A DNA stretch of 64,000 nucleotides from Desulfobacterales bacterium (GCA_022340885.1 JAJDND010000085.1:41442-105441); one strand, 5' to 3'; shown: positions 15,936 through 24,373, numbered from the stretch's first letter. Numbers and translations are program-made. Notes: generated by a model from the letters alone, not told the origin.

Positions 15936-16418
15936 TTATCCCGGTAGCGCCGTGATGGTTGCAGGGTCTTGTACCATGCCATAAAGCTGCCTTTTGACGC
16001 TTTTATAGCGTTCGAAATAGACCTTGGCGATTTCTTTTAAAAAAAGATATCCGATTTGATAATCTTTATGGAAGAGATCAAACAGGTCATCCGCGTTTAT
16101 GGCCATCACCTCAGAATCTTCCATACAGACGGCATTCAGCGTATACTCCTGGGGCTTCATAAAACATGCCGCACCGAACAACTCGCCTTTACTCCTGTTT
16201 TCAAAGGAAATGTCAATGCCTTTTCCCGGATCGATCTTTCGCAGTTTCACCCAGCCCTTGCAAACGATATAAATCTGGTTGGCACGATCACCTTCCTTGT
16301 AGATCTGAGTTCCTTTTTTGAAGGTTTTTTTCTCCGTGACTTTCAAGAGTTTCTCTAACTGATTATCTGAAAACGCATGAAAGAAATCGAATTTTTTGAA
16401 ATCCATAATTGCTTTCAT
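15936..16418 (-). CDS. Cyclic-nucleotide-binding domain protein
   Basis: A 160-residue stand-alone cNMP-binding domain. FKKGTQIYKEGDRANQIYIVCKGWVKL and the phosphate-binding cassette region KGELFGAACFM fit the family. A C-terminal helix follows but no helix-turn-helix. It lies 41 bp after the tandem Usp gene and 52 bp before the dodecin gene. A strong AAGGAGG site precedes the ATG. It probably senses a nucleotide signal and acts on a partner protein. Confidence 0.82.
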   Translation of the reverse strand: MKAIMDFKKFDFFHAFSDNQLEKLLKVTEKKTFKKGTQIYKEGDRANQIYIVCKGWVKLRKIDPGKGIDISFENRSKGELFGAACFMKPQEYTLNAVCMEDSEVMAINADDLFDLFHKDYQIGYLFLKEIAKVYFERYKSVKRQLYGMVQDPATITALPG

Positions 16419-16459
16419 AATGAACCTCCTTTTTAAAATTGGTTTAGCTTATATGAGAA

Positions 16460-17398
16460 TTAGGTCACAACCCATACCGCTCTTCTTCTGATAATGCTGA
16501 TGACTTTATTGCTCACTCTACCCAGCAAAAATTCCTGGACCTTGGATAAGCCCCTTCGGCCTAAAACGATGGTACCGTAATCTCCCTCTCTGGCTTCCTT
16601 AATGATCGCTTCTGCCCGGCTGGGGACGCCGGAAACCAGTTTGGTCGTTATTTGACCGGGTGCAAATCCGGCGTCTTCCAAACGGCGCTTTGCATTGTCG
16701 AATACAGCCTTTGCACCGGCTTCAGCTTCCTCTAAGCTTTCTTTGGAGAAAAATAGATGCGCAATCCCGGAATGAATGGATTGACCGCCTCGGATGACGT
16801 GAAACAGGTTTATTTTGAACTCGAAACCACCCAGAATCTGCGCAACATAATCTACAGCCCGAATGGCATTTTCCGAGTTGTCTACGGCCACGAGGAATTT
16901 GTTGTCAGGGGGTATTTCGCCGATCATCAACACCGGCAGGAAAGTCACTTTTTCAACGATTTTTTTCGCAACGCTTCCAACAATGACCTCTTTATAGGTG
17001 CCCATGCCCCTTCGTCCGATAATAACGGCATTATATCCATTCTCGGCTTCTTTGACGATGTCTCTCGCAATACCTTCTTTTTTGTTGTGAATCCGCATTG
17101 AAACGGCATCTGAAGAAAAACCCGAATGGAGAAGCTTTTGCTTTGCATTTTCCATGGCGTTTTGAATCTCTTTTTTTTGCTGCATTTCCCACGCCCTGAC
17201 TTCCCGGGCGGATCGACTGAATTGGGGATCTTTTCCGAGATCCAAATATGCCTCGGGTATACCGCTGAAAACATTAAAAAGCACTATCTTCATTTTATGA
17301 AAGGGGGTGAGTCCGCTGATATAATTTATCGCATGGAAAGCATGTTCGGAACCGTCAAATGTCAGTAGAATTTTTTGTTGAAATTGCGTCTTCATCAT
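16460..17398 (-). CDS. Tandem universal stress protein (two UspA domains)
   Basis: A 312-residue protein with two Usp domains. Domain 1 spans about residues 7-155 (LLTFDGSEHAFHA at the start, GRRGMGTYKEVIVGSVAKKIVE at the end). Domain 2 spans about 165-312 (FLVAVDNSENAIRA, ending GRRGLSKVQEFLLGRVSNKV). Both domains keep the G-2x-G-9x-G(S/R) type nucleotide-binding loop. A close paralogue lies at 41255-42151. It heads an operon with a cNMP-binding protein and dodecin, under a sigma-54 promoter at 17515-17529. Confidence 0.9.
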   Translation of the reverse strand: MMKTQFQQKILLTFDGSEHAFHAINYISGLTPFHKMKIVLFNVFSGIPEAYLDLGKDPQFSRSAREVRAWEMQQKKEIQNAMENAKQKLLHSGFSSDAVSMRIHNKKEGIARDIVKEAENGYNAVIIGRRGMGTYKEVIVGSVAKKIVEKVTFLPVLMIGEIPPDNKFLVAVDNSENAIRAVDYVAQILGGFEFKINLFHVIRGGQSIHSGIAHLFFSKESLEEAEAGAKAVFDNAKRRLEDAGFAPGQITTKLVSGVPSRAEAIIKEAREGDYGTIVLGRRGLSKVQEFLLGRVSNKVISIIRRRAVWVVT

Positions 17399-17514
17399 GA
17401 TCCTTCCTTTCCCGGAGCAAGGGATAGATGCCGCCTATTATTCCAATAATCCAATAGAAAGAGACGACCGAATTTGAAATGCAAAGAGCCTTGATATCTG
17501 TTGAATAACAAGAA

Positions 17515-17529
17515 GCAATAACTATTCCA
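17515..17529 (-). promoter_or_regulatory. Sigma-54 promoter for the Usp/cNMP/dodecin operon
   Basis: The minus strand reads TGGAATAGTTATTGC, with GG-N10-GC spacing. Predicted start is near 17504. An activator-site centre lies 116.5 bp upstream. Confidence 0.7.
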
Positions 17530-17635
17530 GAAATAAAATTGTCGGCAGTAATAATATAGGGCGCTGTAATAATAGGAAATTGATCTTGTTGTGATGAAAT
17601 GTTGTGCGAGAATTGAAAAACAGCCTGTCGGATAT

Positions 17636-17652
17636 TTTTACAACGTGTAAAA
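17636..17652. promoter_or_regulatory. Upstream activator site for the leftward promoter, TTTTACA-ACG-TGTAAAA
   Basis: A perfect palindrome preceded on the plus strand by TGTCGGATA. Its orientation faces the minus-strand promoter at 17515-17529. Confidence 0.85.
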
Positions 17653-17684
17653 GGAATTTTTAAAGTTCGGCAATGCGATCTTCT

Positions 17685-17701
17685 TTTTACAGTTTGTAAA
17701 A
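17685..17701. promoter_or_regulatory. Upstream activator site for the rightward promoter, TTTTACA-GTT-TGTAAAA
   Basis: A perfect palindrome in the opposite orientation. Its conserved TGTCCGG leader reads on the minus strand (17702-17713). The centre is 114.5 bp from the plus-strand -24 GG at 17807-17808. Confidence 0.85.
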
Positions 17702-17805
17702 AAACCGGACAGATCCGGTAATCGGCTTAATTTTTTTTTTGGAATTTATGACAATATTAAAAGTTAATTCATATACATACATTATTCTCCCCTTTTATCT
17801 CCCCA

Positions 17806-17820
17806 TGGCATAATAGTTGC
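17806..17820 (+). promoter_or_regulatory. Sigma-54 promoter for the cytidylate-kinase-like gene
   Basis: TGGCATAATAGTTGC on the plus strand with correct spacing. Predicted start is near 17832, giving a leader of about 87 nt. Confidence 0.8.
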
Positions 17821-17918
17821 AAAAATAGTCTTCAAATAGCTACGTGAACATGTAATTGCTTAGCCTTTTGAAAATCGATCGATTCAGACAAGGTTATGAT
17901 TCTAAAAGGAGGTATATG

Positions 17919-18698
17919 ATGGCAATACAAATCGGAGGTGTAAAATACATTCCGGGAATGTACGAAAAAAAAAGGCCGACCGGCTCACAACTGGCGGATA
18001 AGTATTTTCGTGATATGGACCAAAAATGGATCGAACGGAAACAAAAAGAAAAAAGACCCGAAATTTTTCCGACAATCTGTTTTTCTCGAAAAATTGGTGT
18101 CGGCGCCTTGGAGATTGCAGATATTCTTGCAAAAAAGATTAACTATAGTGTGGTTGACAGGGGACTGCTGATGCACATCGCCCAGGAAGCGAAACTCAGC
18201 GAAAAAACTGTCTCCTATTTCGATGAACGGTATCCCGGTGTTTTGAATGAATTTGCCAAACTGCTCTTCGGTGAAAAATCGTTTATCAAAAGCGACTATA
18301 GCCGGCATCTGGCGAATGTCGTGCTTTCGATTGCCGGTTTGGAACCCACCATTTTTGTGGGCAGGGGAACCCATTTAATCCTTCCCCGGGACCGCGTGCT
18401 GGCTATCAGATGCATCTGTTCGGACGAGCACCGGACCGAGCGGTTGGCCAGAATCCTTAATGTCGGAAAAAAAGCCGCCGCCTCAAAACTGCCCCAGATC
18501 GATAAAGAACAAAGTGAATTTTTTAAAAAGGTTTTCAGCAAAAAAGAAGCCCTTCCATACGAGTTCGATATGGTGATCAATTGCGACTATATCAGCAATA
18601 CACAAGATGCGGCGGAAATCGTTGAACTGGCCTTTAAGAAAAAGTTTGCCGAAGAACTTTCATCTTCCGGCTGGACCGAAACAGCAAAGGCATCTTAG
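17919..18698 (+). CDS. Cytidylate-kinase-like family protein
   Basis: A 259-residue protein of the cytidylate kinase-like (Cytidylate_kin2) family. The N-terminal strand/loop ICFSRKIGVGALEIADILAKKI sits where the P-loop normally is, but the GK(S/T) motif is replaced. VVDRGLLMHIAQ, FVGRGTHLILP and the LID-like HRTERLARIL are family features. The start at 17919 has AAAGGAGG six bases upstream; the preceding ATG is too close to it. Whether it phosphorylates a nucleotide is uncertain because of the altered P-loop. It is divergent from the tandem Usp operon, with mirrored sigma-54 signals. Confidence 0.8.
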   Translation: MAIQIGGVKYIPGMYEKKRPTGSQLADKYFRDMDQKWIERKQKEKRPEIFPTICFSRKIGVGALEIADILAKKINYSVVDRGLLMHIAQEAKLSEKTVSYFDERYPGVLNEFAKLLFGEKSFIKSDYSRHLANVVLSIAGLEPTIFVGRGTHLILPRDRVLAIRCICSDEHRTERLARILNVGKKAAASKLPQIDKEQSEFFKKVFSKKEALPYEFDMVINCDYISNTQDAAEIVELAFKKKFAEELSSSGWTETAKAS

Positions 18699-18716
18699 TC
18701 GGGAGCGCACAAAAAA

Positions 18717-18757
18717 ACAAAGCACGAAAAGAAGAAGTTTCGTGCTTTGTTTGTTTA
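18717..18757 (+). terminator. Rho-independent terminator after the cytidylate-kinase-like gene
   Basis: ACAAAGCACGAAA and TTTCGTGCTTTGT form a 13-bp stem with an 8-nt loop, followed by a T-rich tail. The stem sequence resembles the palindromic repeat at 37300-37375. Confidence 0.75.
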
Positions 18758-18771
18758 AGGTCAATTAGTGC

Positions 18772-18904
18772 CCGTCGATAAATGAGGATTTTTGCTCAAG
18801 ATCAAGGCTTGCGAAAAAAATAACCGCAGGCATATGTTTAATATTCCGAGGATTATTTTTTGAGCATAACGCAGAGATTGGGCAAAAAGACCATTTATTG
18901 ACGG
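18772..18904. repeat. Palindromic repeat element, arm type C
   Basis: The arms CCGTCGATAAATG and CATTTATTGACGG pair with each other. The core (CAAGATCAAGGC, CCGCAGGCATAT, ATTCCGAGGATT, CGCAGAGATTGGGC) is shared with the arm A and B elements, although the arms differ completely. Confidence 0.7.
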
Positions 18905-18908
18905 ACAA

Positions 18909-19056
18909 TAGAAGTGGTTTCAAAACCTTCAATCGGGTTTAATGTCAAGGCGGACTGAGACGGGAAACCGCAGGAATATCGTGAATATTTCGAGGATTGA
19001 ACGGCGCAGTCCAACACAGAGATTGAGCCCGAGGGGAGGTTTTGAAACCACTTCTA
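18909..19056. repeat. Palindromic MITE-like element, arm type A
   Basis: A 148-bp element bounded by TAGAAGTGGTTTCAAAACC and its reverse complement, with TA at both ends suggesting a TA target duplication. It directly follows the arm C element. Its right end provides the TAG stop codon of the 19054 gene. Confidence 0.8.
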
Positions 19057-22000
19057 ATTAGGGGGCAAAGCGCCTCCGGTATACACTTCCCCGAATTCTT
19101 CACTGAAAACCAAATGTTTGATTTGTTCAAGGTATTCCTCGTAGCGTGAGAGATAAAACGAAAGCGGCCGGGGAAAGTTGATTCCCAAGATGCCGTCGAT
19201 AAACATCTGGCTGATCTCACGGTGGCGCTGAAGCGTGAACTGCGAACTGACCAGAATATGGCGCTCATCTACCGAAAGCGTGCGCAAAAATTGCGAAAAA
19301 GCTACGCGGGACCGCGGCTGGTACATCCAGAAATACAGCATGTCCATGGCGTGGATCATAACGATTTTTTCCAGATCTCTAGCTTCTGCATTGGCTTTCC
19401 GATTCCCGTCAGAGGCGCACTCCAGGATTTTGAAAGACTCGACGTCCGGATAGAGCAGTTCCAATTGTGCATAAATGTCCAAAAGCTCTCTGAACTTGTT
19501 TTTATAATCACGCAAACGCATCCGGATATTCTTGTACCGGTCAGCTGTCCCTTCAATAAAACCGGCAACAAAATCCGAAGCGGCCTTGGATATAATCGCC
19601 GCCCACTTTTGCAGAATATCATTGACACCTGCTGTGTGAGACATGGTGAGGATGCCGCCGATACCGGCGTTTAATATTACAGCGACGGGAATGGACAGAA
19701 TGCTGCGAAAGAAGTTCCCATATACCGCCCCTCTGGGCAAACCGCGGAAAATGTTATGTCCGGACAAATAAATACCGTTGGCCAGCGCCATAAACGTATA
19801 CAAAAGGATCGGACTGGTTTCCGTCGTGATACCGAACCCCCGATCCAATATCACGGTTTTCACCACATAATCCAAAAGCGGTACGGAGAATCCGGTGAAA
19901 AGCAGGGAATCCGTGATCCTTGTCCAACTGACATAGTCATTCCAATTCAGAAGCGGCGAGCGGCGAAAACCCCCGCCGCCCAGAACAGATTGAAGTATGT
20001 TGCGCAGACCAGTAATTCCGAACCAGATAAAGGCCCCCAGATAAGCCAGCACCCACCAATCTTTGGTCAGGGCGAAGGTCAGAAAGGCCGGAATAAATCC
20101 GATCACGACCTTGAGGGCGTTTTTCAGCTTTGAGTTCAAATATATCCACTTCAGTCCCCGCCGCCTTTTCGGCGATTCCGGCGTTTTGAGATAGAGCCCG
20201 TTAACAATTTTCTTCTGAGCACCGCCCAGGGTTACGATATTGCCGGAGCGAACCATACGGGTCGAGGTCGCCTGAACTTGCCAGCCTTGTCGGCGCATGA
20301 CTTTCAATCGGTTGAAAACCGGAAGAATCCTTGCCAATCCGGACAGTATGTTGTCAAACGGCCCGGCGGATTCATGCGGAATATCAATTGTGTATTTGTA
20401 AGCATCGATTCTAATGGGAATGGTTTCACGAATATTTGTTCGGCAATCCAGAACGATTTGCCGTTGCGTCCGCCTCGGCAGCGTTTCCTTGATCGCCAGT
20501 CCCATTCCGTGAACCTTGGGAGAACGGCCTGTGGAATCGCTGCCGATCCTCGATTTAAGAGGCTTTCCGGCGTAGTAAGACCTTAATATATCGATATCGT
20601 AAAGTATCGCAATTAATTTGTCGATTTGTTGAGCATTGGCCGAAGTCCCCGGTTCCCGGAGATCTTCAATAATCTCACGAATGATTTGCTTCAGGTGAAT
20701 CGGGCTCCCGTCGTTGATCGCCTCCTGCAAACGACTGATTTCCGCAATTTGGGCGGTTTTGCCCGCGGCATAATCCTTTAGATTGAATATCTCGAGCCGG
20801 GTGATCATTCCCTGACAATCGTATAGCAACTCAACGACATCCCCGGCTTTCAAATCGGTTAAATTCAGCGTCACCCGGTACCCCGAATGGAGCTGAGCGA
20901 GCCGTCTCAAAATTTCAAATGGACTGAGTTGCAGCAATTCCGGGATGTCCGGACCATCATCCACCATCTGAGGATATCTGATTCCGGGATTTTTTTCAGG
21001 GGCCAGATATTCTTCGATGACGGATTCGATATCCAGCGTGTTCATGGACTCGATCCATTGGGTGATGGCATCCCGCCGCTCGGGACTTGCAGAGGCAAAT
21101 TCTTCCTTTAACCGGTCTGTCTCACCCTGCAACACTTTCAACATCCGGTCGTGGATGAATTTCGCCAGATGCAATCTCGATTTCTGTCCGATTCCCACAT
21201 ACGCTAAAAACTCTTTTTCATCAATGGGTGGCAGCTCGATCTCGTAAATCCGATTTATCTCCGGCCGGTGGCTTTCGTTAAATTTCTCAAAAAGCACCGA
21301 CACACATTCCTGCTGATAGGCCGACACCTTTCGGCCGGCCTCCATGATTTTCATGACGGCCGGTTCTGCTAAAAAGCATAAGAATGCCTGGGCATCGTTA
21401 AACCCGCGTGGAACCCATATCAATTGCGCGTATTTGTCCCGGAATCGCGCGTAAAACTCAATGCCGATTCGAATGTCGATTTTCAGGACTTTGGCGGCTT
21501 CGAGGAGTTCGGCCGCAAAGCGGGGTTCGATAAAATTATAATGAATCACCCGCAGGCGTTGGATGCCTTTTATCCATGCGTCCATGATAAGATGGGTGGA
21601 AGATTTGCGTCCCTTGGTGTTGACATCGTGGACATGATCGTCAAAGGCGATTTGATTCCAATCTTCGGGCATCTCCAATAGATGATAGCGCTTGAGCTGC
21701 CGCCGGATGATGCGCGGTTTTCCGGATGCCGCCATTCGGAAGTCATGGGCCAGTTGAAGCTGCTTGTGGTAATCGCCGTGAACGCGCACCAAATCCTTCA
21801 TGATTTGCAGTAACACCCTGGCGGTATTTTTCGGCATTGGGCCTTCGGCGGTGTCGATCACTTCATTGCGCAAAAGGCGCAATGCATTGATACGCTCATC
21901 AACCCCGCCGACTTCCAGAGAACTGAGCAGGTGGACCACCGCATAGGCAATCCGTAAACCCCGGGTTTCAATCATTTCTTTGATACCGTGGGAGTGGAAG

Positions 22001-22122
22001 TACGGATAGTAAAATCGGCGGGCGTGCTTGTAGCTGCTTTTCCCTTCCAGCACGTCATTGACGATTCGGATCAGCTCGTTGTCGTGTTTGTCAAATAGAA
22101 TTCCGGAGACTTTATCGTTCAT
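19054..22122 (-). CDS. Large PHP-like and multipass membrane protein of unknown function
   Basis: A 1022-residue protein. The region around residues 155-245 resembles a PHP/metal-dependent hydrolase core (FDDHVHDVNTKGRKSSTHLIMDAW, then RLRVIHYNF and IRIGIEFYARF). The middle is largely helical. The C-terminal third has several membrane segments, including a pair near 665-705 (VVIGFIPAFLTFALTK and AYLGAFIWFGITGL) and more around 740-840. I do not know an assigned function. The upstream sigma-54 promoter and a decayed activator site place it in the regulon. Its stop codon lies in a repeat element, so the C-terminus may once have been different. Confidence 0.75.
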   Translation of the reverse strand: MNDKVSGILFDKHDNELIRIVNDVLEGKSSYKHARRFYYPYFHSHGIKEMIETRGLRIAYAVVHLLSSLEVGGVDERINALRLLRNEVIDTAEGPMPKNTARVLLQIMKDLVRVHGDYHKQLQLAHDFRMAASGKPRIIRRQLKRYHLLEMPEDWNQIAFDDHVHDVNTKGRKSSTHLIMDAWIKGIQRLRVIHYNFIEPRFAAELLEAAKVLKIDIRIGIEFYARFRDKYAQLIWVPRGFNDAQAFLCFLAEPAVMKIMEAGRKVSAYQQECVSVLFEKFNESHRPEINRIYEIELPPIDEKEFLAYVGIGQKSRLHLAKFIHDRMLKVLQGETDRLKEEFASASPERRDAITQWIESMNTLDIESVIEEYLAPEKNPGIRYPQMVDDGPDIPELLQLSPFEILRRLAQLHSGYRVTLNLTDLKAGDVVELLYDCQGMITRLEIFNLKDYAAGKTAQIAEISRLQEAINDGSPIHLKQIIREIIEDLREPGTSANAQQIDKLIAILYDIDILRSYYAGKPLKSRIGSDSTGRSPKVHGMGLAIKETLPRRTQRQIVLDCRTNIRETIPIRIDAYKYTIDIPHESAGPFDNILSGLARILPVFNRLKVMRRQGWQVQATSTRMVRSGNIVTLGGAQKKIVNGLYLKTPESPKRRRGLKWIYLNSKLKNALKVVIGFIPAFLTFALTKDWWVLAYLGAFIWFGITGLRNILQSVLGGGGFRRSPLLNWNDYVSWTRITDSLLFTGFSVPLLDYVVKTVILDRGFGITTETSPILLYTFMALANGIYLSGHNIFRGLPRGAVYGNFFRSILSIPVAVILNAGIGGILTMSHTAGVNDILQKWAAIISKAASDFVAGFIEGTADRYKNIRMRLRDYKNKFRELLDIYAQLELLYPDVESFKILECASDGNRKANAEARDLEKIVMIHAMDMLYFWMYQPRSRVAFSQFLRTLSVDERHILVSSQFTLQRHREISQMFIDGILGINFPRPLSFYLSRYEEYLEQIKHLVFSEEFGEVYTGGALPPN

Positions 22123-22201
22123 AAATCAGCCGTGATAAAAATTCGTTCCATCCATTGACGATTATCAGAATTGATGGTCTTGTAAAAAAAAATCCAAAAT
22201 T

Positions 22202-22272
22202 CACCGCGAAGATCACGAATCAATAAAAAAATATTTAATAATTTCAAATTCGTCAACTCGTGTTCTTCGTGG
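22202..22272. repeat. Degenerate palindromic repeat (CACCGCGAAGA type)
   Basis: CACCGCGAAGATCACGAAT and the opposing ATTCG...CGTGTTCTTCGTGG can pair around an AT-rich centre. It resembles the repeat at 41133-41204. Confidence 0.5.
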
Positions 22273-22304
22273 TTTTAATTAAAAATACGTTCTATGCAGA
22301 TAAT

Positions 22305-22319
22305 GCAAAAGATATGCCA
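22305..22319 (-). promoter_or_regulatory. Sigma-54 promoter for the 19054-22122 gene
   Basis: The minus strand reads TGGCATATCTTTTGC, identical to the promoter at 37065-37079. Predicted start is near 22294, giving a long leader of about 170 nt. Confidence 0.8.
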
Positions 22320-22426
22320 TTAAGTAAACACTTTTTATTTTCTGCGTCAACCTGTTGAGATCCAGAATAATCTCAATTTGAAAACGTTTATGGGTTTTAT
22401 AACTATTTGCTGAATTATCGAAAATT

Positions 22427-22443
22427 TTTACCTGAAAACCGGA
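22427..22443. promoter_or_regulatory. Decayed upstream activator site
   Basis: TTTTACC-TGA-AAACCGG retains the left half of the palindrome, and TATCGAAAAT precedes it in place of TGTCGGATAT. It was found by looking at the predicted position: the centre is 117.5 bp from the -24 GG. The right half is lost, so activity is uncertain. Confidence 0.45.
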
Positions 22444-22452
22444 TTCCTGGAT

Positions 22453-22581
22453 CTATAAATCCGCAGGGGATAAGGCAGGGTCCTGCCGCTTTGTCAAAGC
22501 GCTCAGAATGGGTGTAGGTAAAATGGTCGTGAACATAATGACAACCACCATCATGTAAAAAATATCATCAGTCTGTATCAC
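22453..22581 (-). pseudogene. C-terminal scrap of a cation:proton antiporter-like protein
   Basis: A 42-codon frame starting with GTG encodes a membrane segment VVVIMFTTILPTPIL followed by a short polar tail. This resembles the last transmembrane helix of CPA-type Na+/H+ or K+/H+ antiporters. It begins 10 bp after the Usp stop. The rest of such a transporter is absent, so it is probably a deletion remnant, although a tiny functional membrane peptide cannot be excluded. Confidence 0.4.
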
Positions 22582-22591
22582 TCCGCTTGTC

Positions 22592-23041
22592 CTACTCCAT
22601 CCTGCGGGTTCTGATGATCAGCAACGGACGGTCTATTTTTTGCAATACGCCGGCAGTGACACTGCCGTAAAAGGTTCGGAACAAGCCGCCAAGACCGTGA
22701 CTGGCCATTAGAACGATGTCCACACCCATTTCTTCGGCAGCGTTTAATATCGACTTCACCACCGGTCCATGGACAACGCGCGCGTCTGCCCGAATGCCAT
22801 TATCTTGGAATTCGGTTTCGATCTGACTCAGATACGCTTCCGATGCTGTCTTTCGTTCATTAAACCTTTCGCGACAATTATCCAGATCCACGACCTCATC
22901 CCACTCCAGCATAACGAACAGTTCCTCGACACGAAGAAAAATTATTTCAGCCCCGTATCGGGTTGCCATTTCCGCTGCATGGGGCAGAATTGCCTCCGCT
23001 CGTTTCGAACCATCCAGGGGGACCAGAATTTTTTTATACAT
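22592..23041 (-). CDS. Universal stress protein, single UspA domain
   Basis: A 149-residue Usp. MYKKILVPLDGSKRAEAILPHA at the start and MASHGLGGLFRTFYGSVTAGVLQ near the end are the nucleotide-binding signature (G-2x-G-9x-G-S/T). The ATG at 23041 has AAGGAG upstream and gives the normal family start. It is closely similar to the Usp at 35677-36123. It lies downstream of the half-size TauE and DUF2892 genes and is probably expressed from the sigma-54 promoter at 24453. Confidence 0.9.
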   Translation of the reverse strand: MYKKILVPLDGSKRAEAILPHAAEMATRYGAEIIFLRVEELFVMLEWDEVVDLDNCRERFNERKTASEAYLSQIETEFQDNGIRADARVVHGPVVKSILNAAEEMGVDIVLMASHGLGGLFRTFYGSVTAGVLQKIDRPLLIIRTRRME

Positions 23042-23153
23042 GACAGGCTCCTTTGATGACGTCGTTGGGTAATAAGCTGCGGTATCTTTAAATTTCAAAT
23101 TGCTTTAAAGACACGCTACGACCAATTCCATAAGAAGACACTTACGGGCGCCA

Positions 23154-23405
23154 TTATTTTAACAATCGTTTCGGCCCGCGCTGTGGTTCATGTTTGCCGG
23201 ACGTATTCGCCGGTATTTCTGATTGCTCTTTGGTAGTGGACAGATGAAACAGTGCGTAAATCGGGCACCACCCAATAATCGCAGTCAGTAGAATCAGAAT
23301 GCCCAAAATCGCCCATAACGCGCTGATATAAATACTACCAAATGCAATGACAAACGCAACCGTCATCCGAATCAGCCGATCGGCTTTATTCATATTGCTT
23401 AACAT
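23154..23405 (-). CDS. DUF2892-type small inner membrane protein (YgaP-like)
   Basis: An 83-residue protein with NMNKADRLIRMTVAFVIAF at the start, two membrane helices (about 15-33 and 36-53) and the family sequence GWCPIYALFHLST with its Cys. DUF2892 domains are often fused or linked to rhodanese (YgaP) and appear in sulfur-related settings. Function is unknown. It lies between a TauE-linked protein gene and a Usp gene, with gaps of about 55-60 bp. Confidence 0.82.
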   Translation of the reverse strand: MLSNMNKADRLIRMTVAFVIAFGSIYISALWAILGILILLTAIIGWCPIYALFHLSTTKEQSEIPANTSGKHEPQRGPKRLLK

Positions 23406-23465
23406 GCGTCGCCCCTTTGATTAAAATCGATAACTACCGGAACGTGATGGACATTTTTAAAAAGC

Positions 23466-23672
23466 CTATGCTTCCTTTTTTTCTTTGGATTTTTTCATCA
23501 GCAGACCGACGCCTTCGCAAAGAAAGAATACGGCATATCCCCACCACACCGTGTAAACTACATAAAATACAATGATGCCGATGATCCCCCAGGCGTGCTG
23601 CGAAGCAGAGGATGCTTCTATTCCATAAAAGTTAAATGCCGGTTCAAGGGCCTTGATTCGTATCGTCTCCAA
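23466..23672 (-). CDS. Short TauE partner membrane protein (C-terminal helix only)
   Basis: A 68-residue protein with one membrane segment (about residues 28-55: IGIIVFYVVYTVWWGYAVFF). It matches only the C-terminal part of the 228-residue TauE partner at 1654-2340, lacking its first helix and extracytoplasmic domain. It starts 5 bp after the TauE stop. It is either a natural minimal form or the product of a deletion that also shortened the upstream TauE. Confidence 0.65.
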   Translation of the reverse strand: METIRIKALEPAFNFYGIEASSASQHAWGIIGIIVFYVVYTVWWGYAVFFLCEGVGLLMKKSKEKKEA

Positions 23673-23677
23673 AGATT

Positions 23678-24373
23678 TTATTTCAGCGACTGCAGTTTCC
23701 GGGCAGCTTTTGATATTTCCACCTTTTTTTCATGTTTTGCCTGTACGACCTTTCCTGATTTTTTAAGGCGAAAGTAATCCTGCATGGCATAGGATCCGAG
23801 ACAGCCGAGCAGCGCAACGTAGATAATGCTGATGAACGCATCGCTCAGCACCGGATTTATAGTATAAATCGTTCTATTTATATATCCGCCGCAGGTAACG
23901 CCGATAAAAGAGCCGAACACAAATGCGACGGCTAGCCGATAGTTCACGTTTCCCAGTTTTTTGTGCACGCCGGTTCCCATAATTCCCTTGGCAAACATGT
24001 GTAAAAGATCGGTACCCACCACCACGATCCCCCTGATTCCCGCGCTCATCAAGGCCTGAGTGATGACAACGCCGCCGCCGACACCGATGGCACCCGTCAT
24101 CAATCCTGCCGCAAACCCCACCAATATGGCGACAATAAAAGCGCCAGCGGCAAAACCGATCGGCGGGGCATACGCCTTGCTTCCTCCGAGGATTAGAGCA
24201 CCTTTTGCATAGACCAAAACTGTCGCCGTGGAGACCAGGACAACGGACAGAATTAGCAAAAAAAGCAGTTTCTTCTTGTTTCTAAGAATTGACCTGCTTG
24301 TTTCATATTCCCATTTTGCATGGGCGTATGCCCCGCACATGAGCATGTCGTATATTTTTCTCAATCCCTTCAT
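23678..24373 (-). CDS. Half-size TauE/SafE family protein
   Basis: A 231-residue membrane protein equivalent to the first half of the 432-residue TauE at 2337-3635. The shared leader (AYAHAKWEYETSRSIL against AKAHARWELGVSRAVF) and the first repeat (MTGAIGVGGGVVITQALMSAG, VGTDLLHMFAKGIMG) are intact. It ends after the cytoplasmic linker and has no second repeat. Full TauE proteins are near 250-300 residues or longer with two repeats, so this form may need to dimerise or be inactive. It is the first gene after the sigma-54 promoter at 24453. Confidence 0.78.
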   Translation of the reverse strand: MKGLRKIYDMLMCGAYAHAKWEYETSRSILRNKKKLLFLLILSVVLVSTATVLVYAKGALILGGSKAYAPPIGFAAGAFIVAILVGFAAGLMTGAIGVGGGVVITQALMSAGIRGIVVVGTDLLHMFAKGIMGTGVHKKLGNVNYRLAVAFVFGSFIGVTCGGYINRTIYTINPVLSDAFISIIYVALLGCLGSYAMQDYFRLKKSGKVVQAKHEKKVEISKAARKLQSLK

